Below are positions 25,785 through 34,741 of a stretch of DNA of 64,000 bases, in pieces. Position 1 is the stretch's first letter. The number at the start of each line of letters is the position of its first letter. The position numbers and the translations under genes are program-made. The stretch covers positions 59,709 through 123,708 of the forward strand of contig JAQWMQ010000019.1 of assembly GCA_029246705.1 (NCBI GenBank), given 5' to 3'. Source of the stretch: Phycisphaerales bacterium (GTDB lineage Bacteria; Planctomycetota; Phycisphaerae; Phycisphaerales; SM1A02). Under the pieces are notes generated by a model. The model was not told the origin of the DNA, did not search any database, and saw only the letters and a list, made by a program, of their open reading frames with translations.

Positions 25785-26819
25785 TCAGGATCGCCAGTCG
25801 ATCACGATCTTGCCGAACTGGAGCGCCCCCTCGAGCCGCTCGAAGGCACGCCCAGCCTCGCTTGGGGCATGCACTGAATCGACCACTGGCTGCAGCCTGC
25901 CCGCAGCCAGATGAGACATCACCTCCCGAAGCTCCCCCATGTCGCCCATGGTCGAGCCCAGGACCGACAGCTGGTTCCAGAAGATCCGGGCAAGGTCGGT
26001 GGTTGCGTCAGGCCCGCTCGTACAGCCACAGGTCACGTAGGTCCCCCCACGAGCCAGCGACTTGATCCCCGAGAGGTGAACGGCCTTGCCGATCGAGTCC
26101 GCGCAGACATCCACACCCCGGCGAGCCGTCATCTGGCGGATCGTTCGGGAAAAGTCGTTGCCATCATCGAGCACGCCTTCGTCGGCCCCGAGTTCCATGG
26201 CACGGTCAAGCTTCTCCTGACTGCGACTGGTCACGATGACCCTGCAACTCATGAGCTTGGCGATTCCCAGGCAGGCAAGGGCCACGCCCCCACCGATCCC
26301 GGTCACGAGAACGGTCGAACCGGGGCGCAGGCAGGCGCGTGTCACCAGCATCCGCCAGGCAGTCAGGTGCACGAGCCCGAAGGCGGCAGCCTGGATCGGA
26401 TCAACGTCACCGATATCGAGGACGTTCTCGACGGGAGCGACGAAGAACTCGGCAAGCGTTCCGGTGGTGTGCTCACCGATCATCGAGATCGCGGCTGGCG
26501 CGGGGACCACGTCGGGATCCGGCGGCGCGGTGATGGGGACACCCGCGTTGAGAACGACTCGCCGACCGACCCATGACTCGGGGACGCCCTCACCGACGGC
26601 ATGAACGATCCCGACGCCATCCGAACCTGCGATTGCAGGAAACGCCCGGTCCAGCCCGGGAAGCCCACGACCGACCCAGAGATCGAGTTGGTTGAGTGCG
26701 GAGGCCTCGGTTCGAACCACCACCGTCCCGGGTGCGGCCCGTGGATCGGATCGATCGGGATTCAACCGGACGTTGGCTGCGACGGGAACGCCTTGTTGTC
26801 GTATTTCTATGGCTTTCAC
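25785..26819 (-). CDS. MDR-family zinc-independent-looking alcohol dehydrogenase / quinone oxidoreductase
   Basis: 344 residues, full length. GroES-like N-terminal domain (GTVVVRTEASALNQLDLWVGRG, AGSDGVGIVHAVGEGV) and a Rossmann domain with VTGIGGGVALACLGIAKL near residue 170 mark a medium-chain dehydrogenase/reductase. The residue position of the catalytic zinc cysteine reads as Asp/Leu (NQLDLWVG), which points to the zinc-free quinone oxidoreductase side of the family; NADPH is the likely cofactor. Substrate unknown. It diverges from the DUF1573 gene across about 85 bases. Confidence 0.82.
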   Translation of the reverse strand: MKAIEIRQQGVPVAANVRLNPDRSDPRAAPGTVVVRTEASALNQLDLWVGRGLPGLDRAFPAIAGSDGVGIVHAVGEGVPESWVGRRVVLNAGVPITAPPDPDVVPAPAAISMIGEHTTGTLAEFFVAPVENVLDIGDVDPIQAAAFGLVHLTAWRMLVTRACLRPGSTVLVTGIGGGVALACLGIAKLMSCRVIVTSRSQEKLDRAMELGADEGVLDDGNDFSRTIRQMTARRGVDVCADSIGKAVHLSGIKSLARGGTYVTCGCTSGPDATTDLARIFWNQLSVLGSTMGDMGELREVMSHLAAGRLQPVVDSVHAPSEAGRAFERLEGALQFGKIVIDWRS

Positions 26820-26891
26820 GGCAACAGTCTAGTGGGGAGACGCGTTCAAGGCTCAATCGCGAAATCGCGGTCAAGGCGCATCCTCGGGTGG

Positions 26892-26897
26892 TAGGAT
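26892..26897 (+). promoter_or_regulatory. Candidate -10 element before the DUF1573 operon
   Basis: TAGGAT in the short divergent region. It lies only seven bases before the first ATG (26904), so transcription would start about at that ATG. The mRNA would then be leaderless, or translation begins at ATG 26928. No clear -35. Weak evidence. Confidence 0.25.
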
Positions 26898-26903
26898 CGA
26901 GGC

Positions 26904-28097
26904 ATGCCTGAAACACGAGTGAGCACCATGCCGATTTTTCGATGCAAGAAGTCGTCTCGCTTCCTGAAGGGAGCGACCTCCGCCGTACTGACCTCCGCCG
27001 TACTGGTGATGGCTTCACTGGTTGGGTGCGGGGAGAACACCGGGCAGAACGCCTCGAAAACCGCGGATGAAGCCGGCAAGACGGCTGCGGAGAGCACCGG
27101 TACGGGTGCGGCCGCCACGAACACGGCGAATGACCAGAAGAGCACACCGCAGAACCCGCGCGCCCAACCTCCCGGGATCCCTCCACTGATAGCGAGCCCG
27201 CAGAACGTCGATTTCGGAATCGTGGAACCGGGCAGCAAGCTCAGCGCCGACGTGACGCTGCTGAACACTTCCGAGAAACCGATTCGAATCCTTCGTGCCC
27301 AACCAAGCTGCACCTGCACCACGGTGAGCATGGACAACGTGATCGTTCCCGCACGAGGAACGGTGCAGATGCCCATATCGATGACCACCAACCGAGCGGT
27401 CGGCAAGAAGGTCGCACGCGTGCAGCTGCTGGTCGAGGGCTATCCGAAGTTCTTCACGGTCAATCTTGATGCGGAGAACGCCTGGGCGGTCAGGGCGATA
27501 CCCCCACACATCTCGCTCAAGGAGCGAACGGACCAGCTCGAGACACTCTCCGGTCAGTTCATGCTTGAATCCGTCGACAAGCGGAAATTCAACGTGCTGA
27601 ACGTCATGGAGGGCAAGCCGGACTTCATTGATTTCGACCCGGAAACCGATGAGCCCAGAAACCGCTACGTGCTTCGTTACGACTTCAACGGCATGCAATG
27701 TTCGGACCTTCCGAAGTTCCTGTTCGTCAGGACTGACCACCCCGGAGCACGAATGCTGGATGTCAGGGTGCGACATGATCCCTGCACGAAGATCCAGAAG
27801 ACCATGCCCATGAACGATTTTCGCTCGAACCTCGGCGTCCTGAAACCGGGACAGAAAATCACGATGGACCTTGGGTTCAAGAAACCAAAGCGACCGACGA
27901 TGTCATCGGTCACCTCCAACGACCCGAACCTGAAGGTTCGGATGATCGACCAGAAATCGGAAGGCAAGGAACTCCTCGTCACGTCACTCGTCGAGATATC
28001 ACCCGACATGCCGGACGGACTGTTCCAGGTACCGATCATCTTCTCCGACGGCGTGAACACCGATGAGCACCTTGTGTACGGGTGGATACAACGATGA
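26904..28097 (+). CDS. DUF1573-domain lipoprotein
   Basis: 397 residues from ATG 26904 (ATG 26928 is an alternative). Lipoprotein signal with lipobox LVGC near residue 34, then a 50-residue Ala/Thr/Asn-rich linker. A DUF1573 domain (about 95-180) shows NVDFGIVEPGSKLSADVTLLNTSEKPIRI and the typical CTCTTV cysteine pair; it is an immunoglobulin-like fold. A second similar domain seems to follow. Function unknown; these proteins are abundant in planctomycete envelopes. The stop overlaps the next start (ATGA), so it is coupled to the toroid-repeat gene. Confidence 0.8.
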   Translation: MPETRVSTMPIFRCKKSSRFLKGATSAVLTSAVLVMASLVGCGENTGQNASKTADEAGKTAAESTGTGAAATNTANDQKSTPQNPRAQPPGIPPLIASPQNVDFGIVEPGSKLSADVTLLNTSEKPIRILRAQPSCTCTTVSMDNVIVPARGTVQMPISMTTNRAVGKKVARVQLLVEGYPKFFTVNLDAENAWAVRAIPPHISLKERTDQLETLSGQFMLESVDKRKFNVLNVMEGKPDFIDFDPETDEPRNRYVLRYDFNGMQCSDLPKFLFVRTDHPGARMLDVRVRHDPCTKIQKTMPMNDFRSNLGVLKPGQKITMDLGFKKPKRPTMSSVTSNDPNLKVRMIDQKSEGKELLVTSLVEISPDMPDGLFQVPIIFSDGVNTDEHLVYGWIQR

Positions 28098-29431
28098 AGA
28101 TCCGCTCGGTACTGAAGACCTCGCTGGTCATGTCGATACTGCCTTGCTTGCTCGCCGGGATGCAGTCACAGGACCCGACGCGAAAGCTGGACGAACGGAT
28201 AGATCCCGCTCGCATCACCGAGAGCGCCCCGATCCCGAAGCCGGGCTCGATCGCACAGCCCGTGCCGGCCTCCCACAGGATCGCGTTGAACGCCGAGGCC
28301 GTGCCCCTCGAGGATTCGAGCTATCAAGCGGCACGAAGTTCGATCGCCAGGGGACTCGACTACCTTTCAAGCGTCCAGTCCGCCGACGGCAGCTGGATGA
28401 ACAAGACCGAGACCGCACCCACGGATGACCCGAAGAGCCCTGCACCGGTCACGGTGGCGGTCACCGCCCTGTGCGTGAAGAGCTACTGCCAGACGGGGCA
28501 GGACAGCGACTCAATGGACCAAGGCATTGCGTTCCTGCTGGAATCGACCGGTACACCCCGAGGCTTCGCACTGGGCGAAAACGGTCGACTGGGAAGCTAT
28601 GTCGCCTCGTCGGTGGGATCGGCACTGGCCTCGATCGGCGACCCCGAAGTCGCGGATCGACTTCGAGCCGCCATCGAGTGGTTGAAGGATGCGCAATGGG
28701 ACGAAGGCGAGGGGCTTGCTCGAACGCAGGACTGGTACGGCGGCGTGGGCTACGGCAATCGCGGACGACCCGACCTCTCCAACACCCAGTTGATGCTCGA
28801 TGCACTGCATGATGCCGGAGTGAGCCCGGAAGACCCCGCGGTGCAGCGCGCACTGGAATTCGTCAGCCGAACCCAGAATCTCACCAGCACCAATGGTGCA
28901 GCCTGGGCCAGCGCTGGATCCAACGACGGAGGCTTCATCTACACGGCTGCCAACGGCGGCGAGTCGATGAGCAGCGAATACTTCAACGAGGGACGCCACG
29001 GCGAACATCTTCCCGAGGGGCAGCCCCGAAGCCTTCGATCCTACGGTTCGATGACCTACGCGGGGTTCAAGAGCCTGCTGTACGCAGGGCTCACCAGCGA
29101 CGACCCTCGGGTGGCCGCCGCCTACGACTGGATTCGCAGGCACTGGACCTTCGCCGAGAATCCCGGACTGGGACAGCAGGGCTGGTTCTACTACCTCCAC
29201 GCGATGTCACGGGCCTTGAACGCCGGCCAGCAGCGCACGATCACCACCCCCGACGGCGTGGAGCATGACTGGCGCGAGGAGCTGATCGACACCCTGGTTT
29301 CAGAGCAACGTCCGGACGGATCCTGGGCCAATGAAAACCCTCGCTGGCTCGAGGACGAGCCGGTCCTGGCGACTGCATACGCGATTCTGGCCCTGCAGGA
29401 AGCGATCAAGCCCGACCCTGCGAGCGACTGA
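28094..29431 (+). CDS. Exported prenyltransferase/squalene-cyclase-like repeat protein
   Basis: 445 residues from ATG 28094. A signal peptide covers about residues 1-25. The rest is an alpha/alpha toroid of terpene-cyclase/prenyltransferase repeats, with QW-like motifs SADGSWMNK and RPDGSWANE and repeated VTVAVTALCVKSY, DLSNTQLMLDALHDAG, PVLATAYAILALQEA. No DxDD cyclase motif is visible, so triterpene cyclisation is unlikely; such secreted toroids are common in planctomycetes and uncharacterised. It is coupled by ATGA overlap to the DUF1573 lipoprotein, suggesting a joint envelope function. Confidence 0.82.
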   Translation: MKIRSVLKTSLVMSILPCLLAGMQSQDPTRKLDERIDPARITESAPIPKPGSIAQPVPASHRIALNAEAVPLEDSSYQAARSSIARGLDYLSSVQSADGSWMNKTETAPTDDPKSPAPVTVAVTALCVKSYCQTGQDSDSMDQGIAFLLESTGTPRGFALGENGRLGSYVASSVGSALASIGDPEVADRLRAAIEWLKDAQWDEGEGLARTQDWYGGVGYGNRGRPDLSNTQLMLDALHDAGVSPEDPAVQRALEFVSRTQNLTSTNGAAWASAGSNDGGFIYTAANGGESMSSEYFNEGRHGEHLPEGQPRSLRSYGSMTYAGFKSLLYAGLTSDDPRVAAAYDWIRRHWTFAENPGLGQQGWFYYLHAMSRALNAGQQRTITTPDGVEHDWREELIDTLVSEQRPDGSWANENPRWLEDEPVLATAYAILALQEAIKPDPASD

Positions 29432-29557
29432 GGGCGATCCTCGGGTATCTGGTCGGATGTGACTCCATTTTCTCGAATTCCAACCAAAAGGCTGCGAGAA
29501 CCGCCACGCCCGTGCGGAATCCCTGTGAATACCCATAACCGGCAGCAGGAGCACGCC

Positions 29558-30010
29558 ATGCCTCGCACCACCACGACACTCAAGACGACCCCGAAGACCC
29601 GACGCACGTTCGATGCACTCGGCAGGTTGTGCGCCGTCGGCATGGGACTGGTTCTGCTGGCCTCGGTCGGATGCGAACACATGCAGTCGATCAAGACAGG
29701 CGCCAAGCCTGTCGCCCTGCAGGATGGGATGGGCCTGATGGAGGCCGCTGGCGCGCTGGGATGCACCGGCGAGAACGAAGCCTCGGGCATGCGAACCAGC
29801 ACCAGCAGACGAGCCACGGAATGGAACGTCGAATGGCGGATCGGACGCGTGTATGAACTCGACCAGACCCAGGTGGTCGCCATCTATTCGGCATGGAACT
29901 CGAGCGAGGAACAGGACGCCCCCCCCGCTTCAGCGTTCAGACTGGTCGACTGGTCGACGCAGGAGACACGAAGCACGGACCCCATCACGTTGTGGAACAG
30001 GGCGCACTGA
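29558..30010 (+). CDS. Small lipoprotein of unknown function
   Basis: 150 residues from ATG 29558 with AGGAG seven bases upstream. The signal has a basic threonine-rich n-region and a hydrophobic core ending at lipobox SVGC near residue 39. The mature part is about 110 residues with one more cysteine and several aromatic residues (EWNVEWRIGRVYELDQTQVVAIYSAW). No known family. A 126-base gap separates it from the toroid gene. Confidence 0.6.
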   Translation: MPRTTTTLKTTPKTRRTFDALGRLCAVGMGLVLLASVGCEHMQSIKTGAKPVALQDGMGLMEAAGALGCTGENEASGMRTSTSRRATEWNVEWRIGRVYELDQTQVVAIYSAWNSSEEQDAPPASAFRLVDWSTQETRSTDPITLWNRAH

Positions 30011-30034
30011 GCGACACGACGCGAGAAACACCGA

Positions 30035-31396
30035 TCAGCTGGAAGGCAGAACCGGGGCAAGCAGTCGACGATGCCAGATCATCAGCAGGGCGGCGAGTGC
30101 AAGCAGGAATGCTCCGGTCGCCTGGTGCAACGAAGTGGTGATCACCTCGGGGGCGGGTGGGATCTCGTTGGTCCGCGTGAGAACCACGAACAACGCAAGG
30201 ATCCCGAGGACGAGCTGGATGCCGACCACGATCATGATCGCCTGCCCGAGTCGATGCACCAGCCGGATATCGGGATAAGCGCCCCATGCACGAAGACCGA
30301 CGAGAATCGCCAGCGCGAAGGCGATGATCCCCATCGTGATGTGCAGGTACATCGCCCACTGGGGCAGGATCAGCCCGTCGCCCTGGGCACTGACCACCTG
30401 GAGATGGCGAAGGCAGGCCCCAAGCACCAGCTGCACCACGAGGATCACGAGCAGGGAAATCGTCAGCGGACGGTCGTTTTCAGTTGATTCATGAGGCTTG
30501 GGCGGAGTCGAGCCCATCCATCGGGTGGTCGTGAACGCGGCGACCATCACCGTGGTGACGAACACCAGTTGACCGAACACACCGTGGATGATCGCGAGGT
30601 TGGTGCTGATCTCAGTGACACGCAGACCGCCCATGATGCCCTGGATGATGACCATGAACAGGAGGACCACGGAAAGCCCGCGCAACCAGGTGCGCGAATC
30701 GTTCAGGAAGACCAGCACCATGAGGGCGAGGGTTCCCGTACCCACCAGCATTCCGTAGAGGCGGTGGGCATGTTCATAGAAGATGCCACCTTCCCAGTTC
30801 CGAAGGGGATACAGCAGCATGTTGTGACCGAAGGAATTGGGCCAGTCGGGTACCGCCAGTCCGGCCTCGAGACCAGTGACCAGTCCTCCGCTGAAGAGCA
30901 GCATGCCGACCGTGCAGGCGAGCACGGCCGAGAAGACCGCCAACGCGGAGGGGACTCGATCCCTGGAGACTGCAGGCAACCGCCCGCCCAGGGCGCCACC
31001 CACCGCACCAAGTGCCATCGAAGCGATGAAGACGCCACAAAGCCATCCGAAAGTCTCCACCAGGCCGGTGTCACGGATGAGGCTTCCCATGATCAGCAGG
31101 TTGGTGATCGCGGTGATCAGGCCGATCTTCATCCCTGCGAATGCAGAAGATCCCGAACCTGGAGCGGTCAGCTCCCGATACCGTCCGCCGAACACACCGC
31201 CGGCGACGATCAAGAGGAGCATCAGGCCGAAGAGGACCTCACCGATGGCGAGTCCTGGCCCGATGAAGGTGAAATAACCGATTCCCCAGAGTGCTGCGGT
31301 CGAGGCGAAACCGATCGCGATCGTCATCGTCCACGCCTCTCGAGAGGTGACGGACTGGACCGAGGACGATTGGAAACTGATGGGTGCGGTGGTCAT
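30035..31396 (-). CDS. ctaA: Heme A synthase (COX15/CtaA family)
   Basis: 453 residues from ATG 31396. It oxidises heme O to heme A for the cytochrome oxidase. Eight or more membrane helices and family motifs are visible: VTGLEAGLAVPDWPNSFG, YEHAHRLYGMLVGTG, GIMGGLRVTEISTNLAIIHGVFGQL and, near the end, TSLHQATGAFLLALAALLMIWHRR; the His residues in the EHAHR and IHG helices are the expected heme ligands. An N-terminal extension of about 150 residues with extra helices is more than the core needs. It is divergent from ctaB, so the two heme enzymes may share a control region. Confidence 0.9.
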   Translation of the reverse strand: MTTAPISFQSSSVQSVTSREAWTMTIAIGFASTAALWGIGYFTFIGPGLAIGEVLFGLMLLLIVAGGVFGGRYRELTAPGSGSSAFAGMKIGLITAITNLLIMGSLIRDTGLVETFGWLCGVFIASMALGAVGGALGGRLPAVSRDRVPSALAVFSAVLACTVGMLLFSGGLVTGLEAGLAVPDWPNSFGHNMLLYPLRNWEGGIFYEHAHRLYGMLVGTGTLALMVLVFLNDSRTWLRGLSVVLLFMVIIQGIMGGLRVTEISTNLAIIHGVFGQLVFVTTVMVAAFTTTRWMGSTPPKPHESTENDRPLTISLLVILVVQLVLGACLRHLQVVSAQGDGLILPQWAMYLHITMGIIAFALAILVGLRAWGAYPDIRLVHRLGQAIMIVVGIQLVLGILALFVVLTRTNEIPPAPEVITTSLHQATGAFLLALAALLMIWHRRLLAPVLPSS

Positions 31397-31474
31397 TGGA
31401 GATTGCGGGCGGGCTGGGTCGTCGTGCTTGACTATGATAGGCAAAGCGACCGCTCACGGCTCGCGAGAAACTCC

Positions 31475-32470
31475 ATGAACAACCCTCCGGCATCAGCCGA
31501 TGACATTCAAGATGACCCCAAACCGACCAAGGAAGGCCGCAGGGAGAAGGCACAACCGCGCGAAGGCCTGCTGCCCAACCTGGGCGAACTGACAAAGGCG
31601 CGTTTGAACATGCTGGTGGTGGGCACCACGGCCGTGGGGTTCGCCCTTGCAGGCACCGATCGCCCTGCTGTCATGCTCTTCTGGACACTCGTCGGTACCG
31701 GATTGACTGCGGCAAGCGCGGGCATGCTCAACCAGCTTGCCGAGATCGATCGCGACAGCAGGATGGAGCGGACCGAGAAAAGACCCCTGCCCGCAGGGCT
31801 GGTCTCGCCCAAGGTCGTCTTTGCCGTGAGCGTGCTGCTCGCCTACGCCGGCGTGACGGTGCTTGGCATGCTGGTGAACGGACTGAGTGCGATCCTTGCA
31901 CTGGCAAACGTGCTGATCTACGTACTGGTGTACACCCCACTGAAGCCGCGAACCACGCTCAACACCCTGGTGGGAGCGATCTGCGGAGCCATTCCACCCA
32001 TGATCGGGTGGGCGGCGGCCACTGGTGAACTCGGCCCCGGGGCCTGGCTGCTGGGAGCACTGCTCTTTGTCTGGCAGCTTCCCCATTTCTTCGCGTTGGC
32101 ACTGCTCTACCGCGACGACTACGAACGTGGCGGATTCCTGATGCTGCCGGTCGTCGACCGACGCGGCGAGATCACGGTCCAGGTCATCCTGGTCACCTCG
32201 TTGATCCTGGTGCCGGTGGGTCTGGGCGCGACGGTCCTCGGGATCTCCGGCTGGTATTCGGCGCTTGCGGCGATCCTTCTGGGATCCATGATGAGCGGAC
32301 TCTCGCTGGTGCTCTACATACGCAGGAGCAAGATTGCCGCACGCAGGGTCTTCCTCGGCAGCCTCGCCTACCTGCCGCTCATGCTGGGCATGATGGTGAT
32401 CGATGGAAAGGCAGAAGCCCCCCCGACCCCGGATACGTTCGAATCGCTTCCGGAGAACGCGACACCATGA
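31475..32470 (+). CDS. ctaB: Protoheme IX farnesyltransferase (heme O synthase)
   Basis: 331 residues from ATG 31475. It transfers farnesyl to heme B, giving heme O, the substrate of CtaA. UbiA-family signatures: NQLAEIDRDSRMERTEKRPLP (first Asp-rich motif), YTPLKPRTTLNTLVGAICGAIPP and the loop LYRDDYERGGFLMLP. About nine membrane helices. The end overlaps the DUF3179 gene by four bases. A TATGAT hexamer at 31433-31438 in the 78-base divergent gap could be a -10, without a good -35. Confidence 0.94.
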   Translation: MNNPPASADDIQDDPKPTKEGRREKAQPREGLLPNLGELTKARLNMLVVGTTAVGFALAGTDRPAVMLFWTLVGTGLTAASAGMLNQLAEIDRDSRMERTEKRPLPAGLVSPKVVFAVSVLLAYAGVTVLGMLVNGLSAILALANVLIYVLVYTPLKPRTTLNTLVGAICGAIPPMIGWAAATGELGPGAWLLGALLFVWQLPHFFALALLYRDDYERGGFLMLPVVDRRGEITVQVILVTSLILVPVGLGATVLGISGWYSALAAILLGSMMSGLSLVLYIRRSKIAARRVFLGSLAYLPLMLGMMVIDGKAEAPPTPDTFESLPENATP

Positions 32471-33630
32471 CATCCGAAGCTCCTCCGGAAGAAAAGGGAC
32501 GTGGCTCGAGCCTGCTTGGAGAGAACACCACCCTGACCTTCAAGTCCGGTGGTTGGGCCCTCTTGGCATCCTTCCTGCTTTCACTGGGACTGCTGGGCTG
32601 GGCGCTCTCGGGGCTCATCTTCAGCGAACGCCCCATCGGAAACGGAAGCGACATCGACAGCTACCAGTTCGAGCTGGCTGACCTGGATGTGCCGATCTCC
32701 ACCCTTTCCGCGAGTGGGAACGCGAGGGACTTCCTGAAGACCTACGACCAGCCCGAAGTTCTGCCCGGCCGGGACCTGGTCATCTACAACGGACAACAGA
32801 GAAGGCCCTGGATGGTCACCGCGGACCGCGTGGTGGGCATCACCATCGACGGTCAGTCACGTGCATATCCGGTCCGATGTCTCAATGCACACGAGATCAT
32901 CCAGGACACCCTCGCCGGGCAGGCCATCGTGGTGACGTATTCACCCTTTGCCGATGCACCGGTGGTGTTCTACAGCCAGGCCGCAGCCGAAGGCCGGGAC
33001 TTCGGAGTGAGCGGACTGCTGTGCAACAGCGGACTGGTGATGTTCGATCGTGATTCGATCATCCCGAGCCTCTGGAGCCCCATCTTCGGACGAGCGATCT
33101 CGGGGCCGTTGGCAGGGACGAGGCTGCAACAGGTCGACCGGGTCGAGCTCTGCACCTGGAAGGCATGGCTGGAAGCCCATCCGGACACCACGGTCATCCT
33201 GCCCGAACCGAACAGCCTGCGCCGCTACAAGGAATTCAGCTACCTCCGGTACTTCAACGACATGTCCGACAGCCTGGAATTCCCGGTGAGCCCGCTGCCG
33301 GCCACCAGTCGAAGGGATGCGAAGGTGCCACGGCTGAAGGCACGAATGATCGTGGTCACCGCCGGTGGCGTGCGTCGGGTGTGGCCACTGACGCTCCTGA
33401 ACGAGGCGCTTGATTCGGACACCGGACGTATCACCATCGAACAGGGTGGCGTGCCCGTAGAGTTCCTGGTCACCGAACTTCCGCAGTCGGCGCTGGTACG
33501 GGCACCCGAAGGCGATGACATCAAGGTTCAACCGCGGCTGTGGTTCGCCTGGTTCAGCACCCACCCCGATACCGCGACGCGGGAGCTGGTCACTGAACTG
33601 CCCGAGGACGCCAGGGTCGAGCCCGACTGA
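32467..33630 (+). CDS. DUF3179 membrane-anchored protein coupled to ctaB
   Basis: 387 residues. One N-terminal membrane helix (about 29-53) and a large exported domain. The DUF3179 pattern is clear: GQSRAYPVRCLNAHEIIQD, VVTYSPFADAPVVF, GLLCNSGLVMFDRDS and SLWSPIFGRAISGPLAGTRLQ. Two conserved-looking cysteines occur in LLCNSG and ELCTWKAW. Function is unknown in the literature I know. The ATGA overlap with ctaB and the surrounding oxidase genes suggest a part in oxidase biogenesis or redox sensing, which is inference. Confidence 0.82.
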   Translation: MTSEAPPEEKGRGSSLLGENTTLTFKSGGWALLASFLLSLGLLGWALSGLIFSERPIGNGSDIDSYQFELADLDVPISTLSASGNARDFLKTYDQPEVLPGRDLVIYNGQQRRPWMVTADRVVGITIDGQSRAYPVRCLNAHEIIQDTLAGQAIVVTYSPFADAPVVFYSQAAAEGRDFGVSGLLCNSGLVMFDRDSIIPSLWSPIFGRAISGPLAGTRLQQVDRVELCTWKAWLEAHPDTTVILPEPNSLRRYKEFSYLRYFNDMSDSLEFPVSPLPATSRRDAKVPRLKARMIVVTAGGVRRVWPLTLLNEALDSDTGRITIEQGGVPVEFLVTELPQSALVRAPEGDDIKVQPRLWFAWFSTHPDTATRELVTELPEDARVEPD

Positions 33631-33641
33631 TCAGGAGCGGT

Positions 33642-34256
33642 TCATCCCCTGGTCCCCCATGCCAGGACCAGGAACAGGACCACCCAGACACCATCGAGAA
33701 AATGCCAGTAGGCGGAACAGTGCCAAAGCCCAGGACGAGACACCGGGTCGGGGCCGTAGCGCCCCCGCCACGCACTACGGGTGGTGAGCGCGAGAGGCGG
33801 CAGCCCGAACAACACGTGCAACGCATGCAGGCCCGTCAGGATGTAGAACATCCAGGCATAGAGCGACTCATCGAAGACCAGGTTTGAAAGAGCCAGGTCC
33901 GTCCACACGACGACCTGGCTGACGAGGAAGGCCAGTACGAGCACACAGGTCACAGACATCCAGCCACCGACTGTTCGTCCGGGTCTCCCCCGTCGAGCGG
34001 AGGAGACCGCAGCATGCATCGTCGCACTGGAGCTCAGCAGCAGAACGGTCGAGAGCAGAAGAAGCCAGGGGAAGTCTGGTGAGTCATCGGGCTTCCAGTT
34101 GTTTTCGGCCACCAGCTGCAGCCTGACCACCACATACGCGATGATCGTGGCCCCGAAGACCATGCCAAGCGACAGCAGGAACAGCAGCATCCCCAGACGC
34201 CCGGCGTCGAGGCGCGTCCGCTGATCGGAAATTGGCGAGTCGGTCACGACAGGCAA
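33642..34256 (-). CDS. Second cytochrome c oxidase subunit III-like protein
   Basis: 204 residues from a TTG at 34256 (GTG 34247 is an alternative). Five to six membrane helices; the segment LTGLHALHVLFGLPPLAL and the C-terminal YWHFLDGVWVVLFLVLAWGTRG are subunit III signatures. It is shorter than the subunit III encoded upstream in the same operon. It may replace or accompany that subunit, or be an NO-reductase NorE-like helper. Last gene of the long operon, with its stop 12 bases from the convergent DUF3179 stop. Confidence 0.8.
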   Translation of the reverse strand: MPVVTDSPISDQRTRLDAGRLGMLLFLLSLGMVFGATIIAYVVVRLQLVAENNWKPDDSPDFPWLLLLSTVLLLSSSATMHAAVSSARRGRPGRTVGGWMSVTCVLVLAFLVSQVVVWTDLALSNLVFDESLYAWMFYILTGLHALHVLFGLPPLALTTRSAWRGRYGPDPVSRPGLWHCSAYWHFLDGVWVVLFLVLAWGTRG

Positions 34257-34263
34257 GTCGGAC

Positions 34264-34698
34264 TCAATCCGGTGAGGTGATACCCGTCTTCTGGGCGATC
34301 GGGGCCTCGGGTGCGAACTCGTCCAGGGTTGTCTGCACGGTTGCGGGGTTGCCGTCGTAGATGGTCGGAGCGTACTGACCCGTGTCGAGGACGGTCAGGG
34401 CGATCAGCAATACGACGAAGGCGATGCAGGCGATGAAGACCAGCTGGTTGAAAGGCTTGTCCCATCGCAGGTGCATGAAGAACAGTGCGACGAGCGTCGC
34501 CTTCAGGACGGCGATGCCGAGGGCGAGAGGAACGTTGAACTGGCCGAGATCCACGTAACGTGCAGCGACCGTCACGACGGTCAGGAAGAGCAGGGCGATG
34601 GCGGTCCAGACAAGGACGGACATCGGTACGAGGTGGCCGACCAGTGGCTGATCGTCACCGTGGTTTGCATGATCATCGGATGCGTGCGATGCGGACAT
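34264..34698 (-). CDS. ctaF: Cytochrome c oxidase subunit IV (caa3 type)
   Basis: 144 residues. A His/Asp-rich N-terminus, three membrane helices (LVWTAIALLFLTVVTVAA; LGIAVLKATLVALFFMHL; LVFIACIAFVVLLIALTVLD) and the family motif KATLVALFFMHLRWD identify bacterial subunit IV (COX4_pro/caa3_CtaG-like small subunit). The 40-residue soluble tail after the third helix is longer than usual. Small accessory subunit of the oxidase encoded upstream. Confidence 0.85.
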   Translation of the reverse strand: MSASHASDDHANHGDDQPLVGHLVPMSVLVWTAIALLFLTVVTVAARYVDLGQFNVPLALGIAVLKATLVALFFMHLRWDKPFNQLVFIACIAFVVLLIALTVLDTGQYAPTIYDGNPATVQTTLDEFAPEAPIAQKTGITSPD

Positions 34699-34741
34699 GA
34701 TGCCAGTTTCCTTCGCGGCTGCGGCGGAGTTGATGAGTCAC

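Noticed and set aside
28094..29431. Squalene-hopene cyclase
   Set aside because: Only QW-like repeats are present; the DxDD acid motif is not found and the protein has a signal peptide.
30491..31474. Long frame continuing upstream of ctaB
   Set aside because: It is antisense to ctaA. The ctaB homology starts at ATG 31475.
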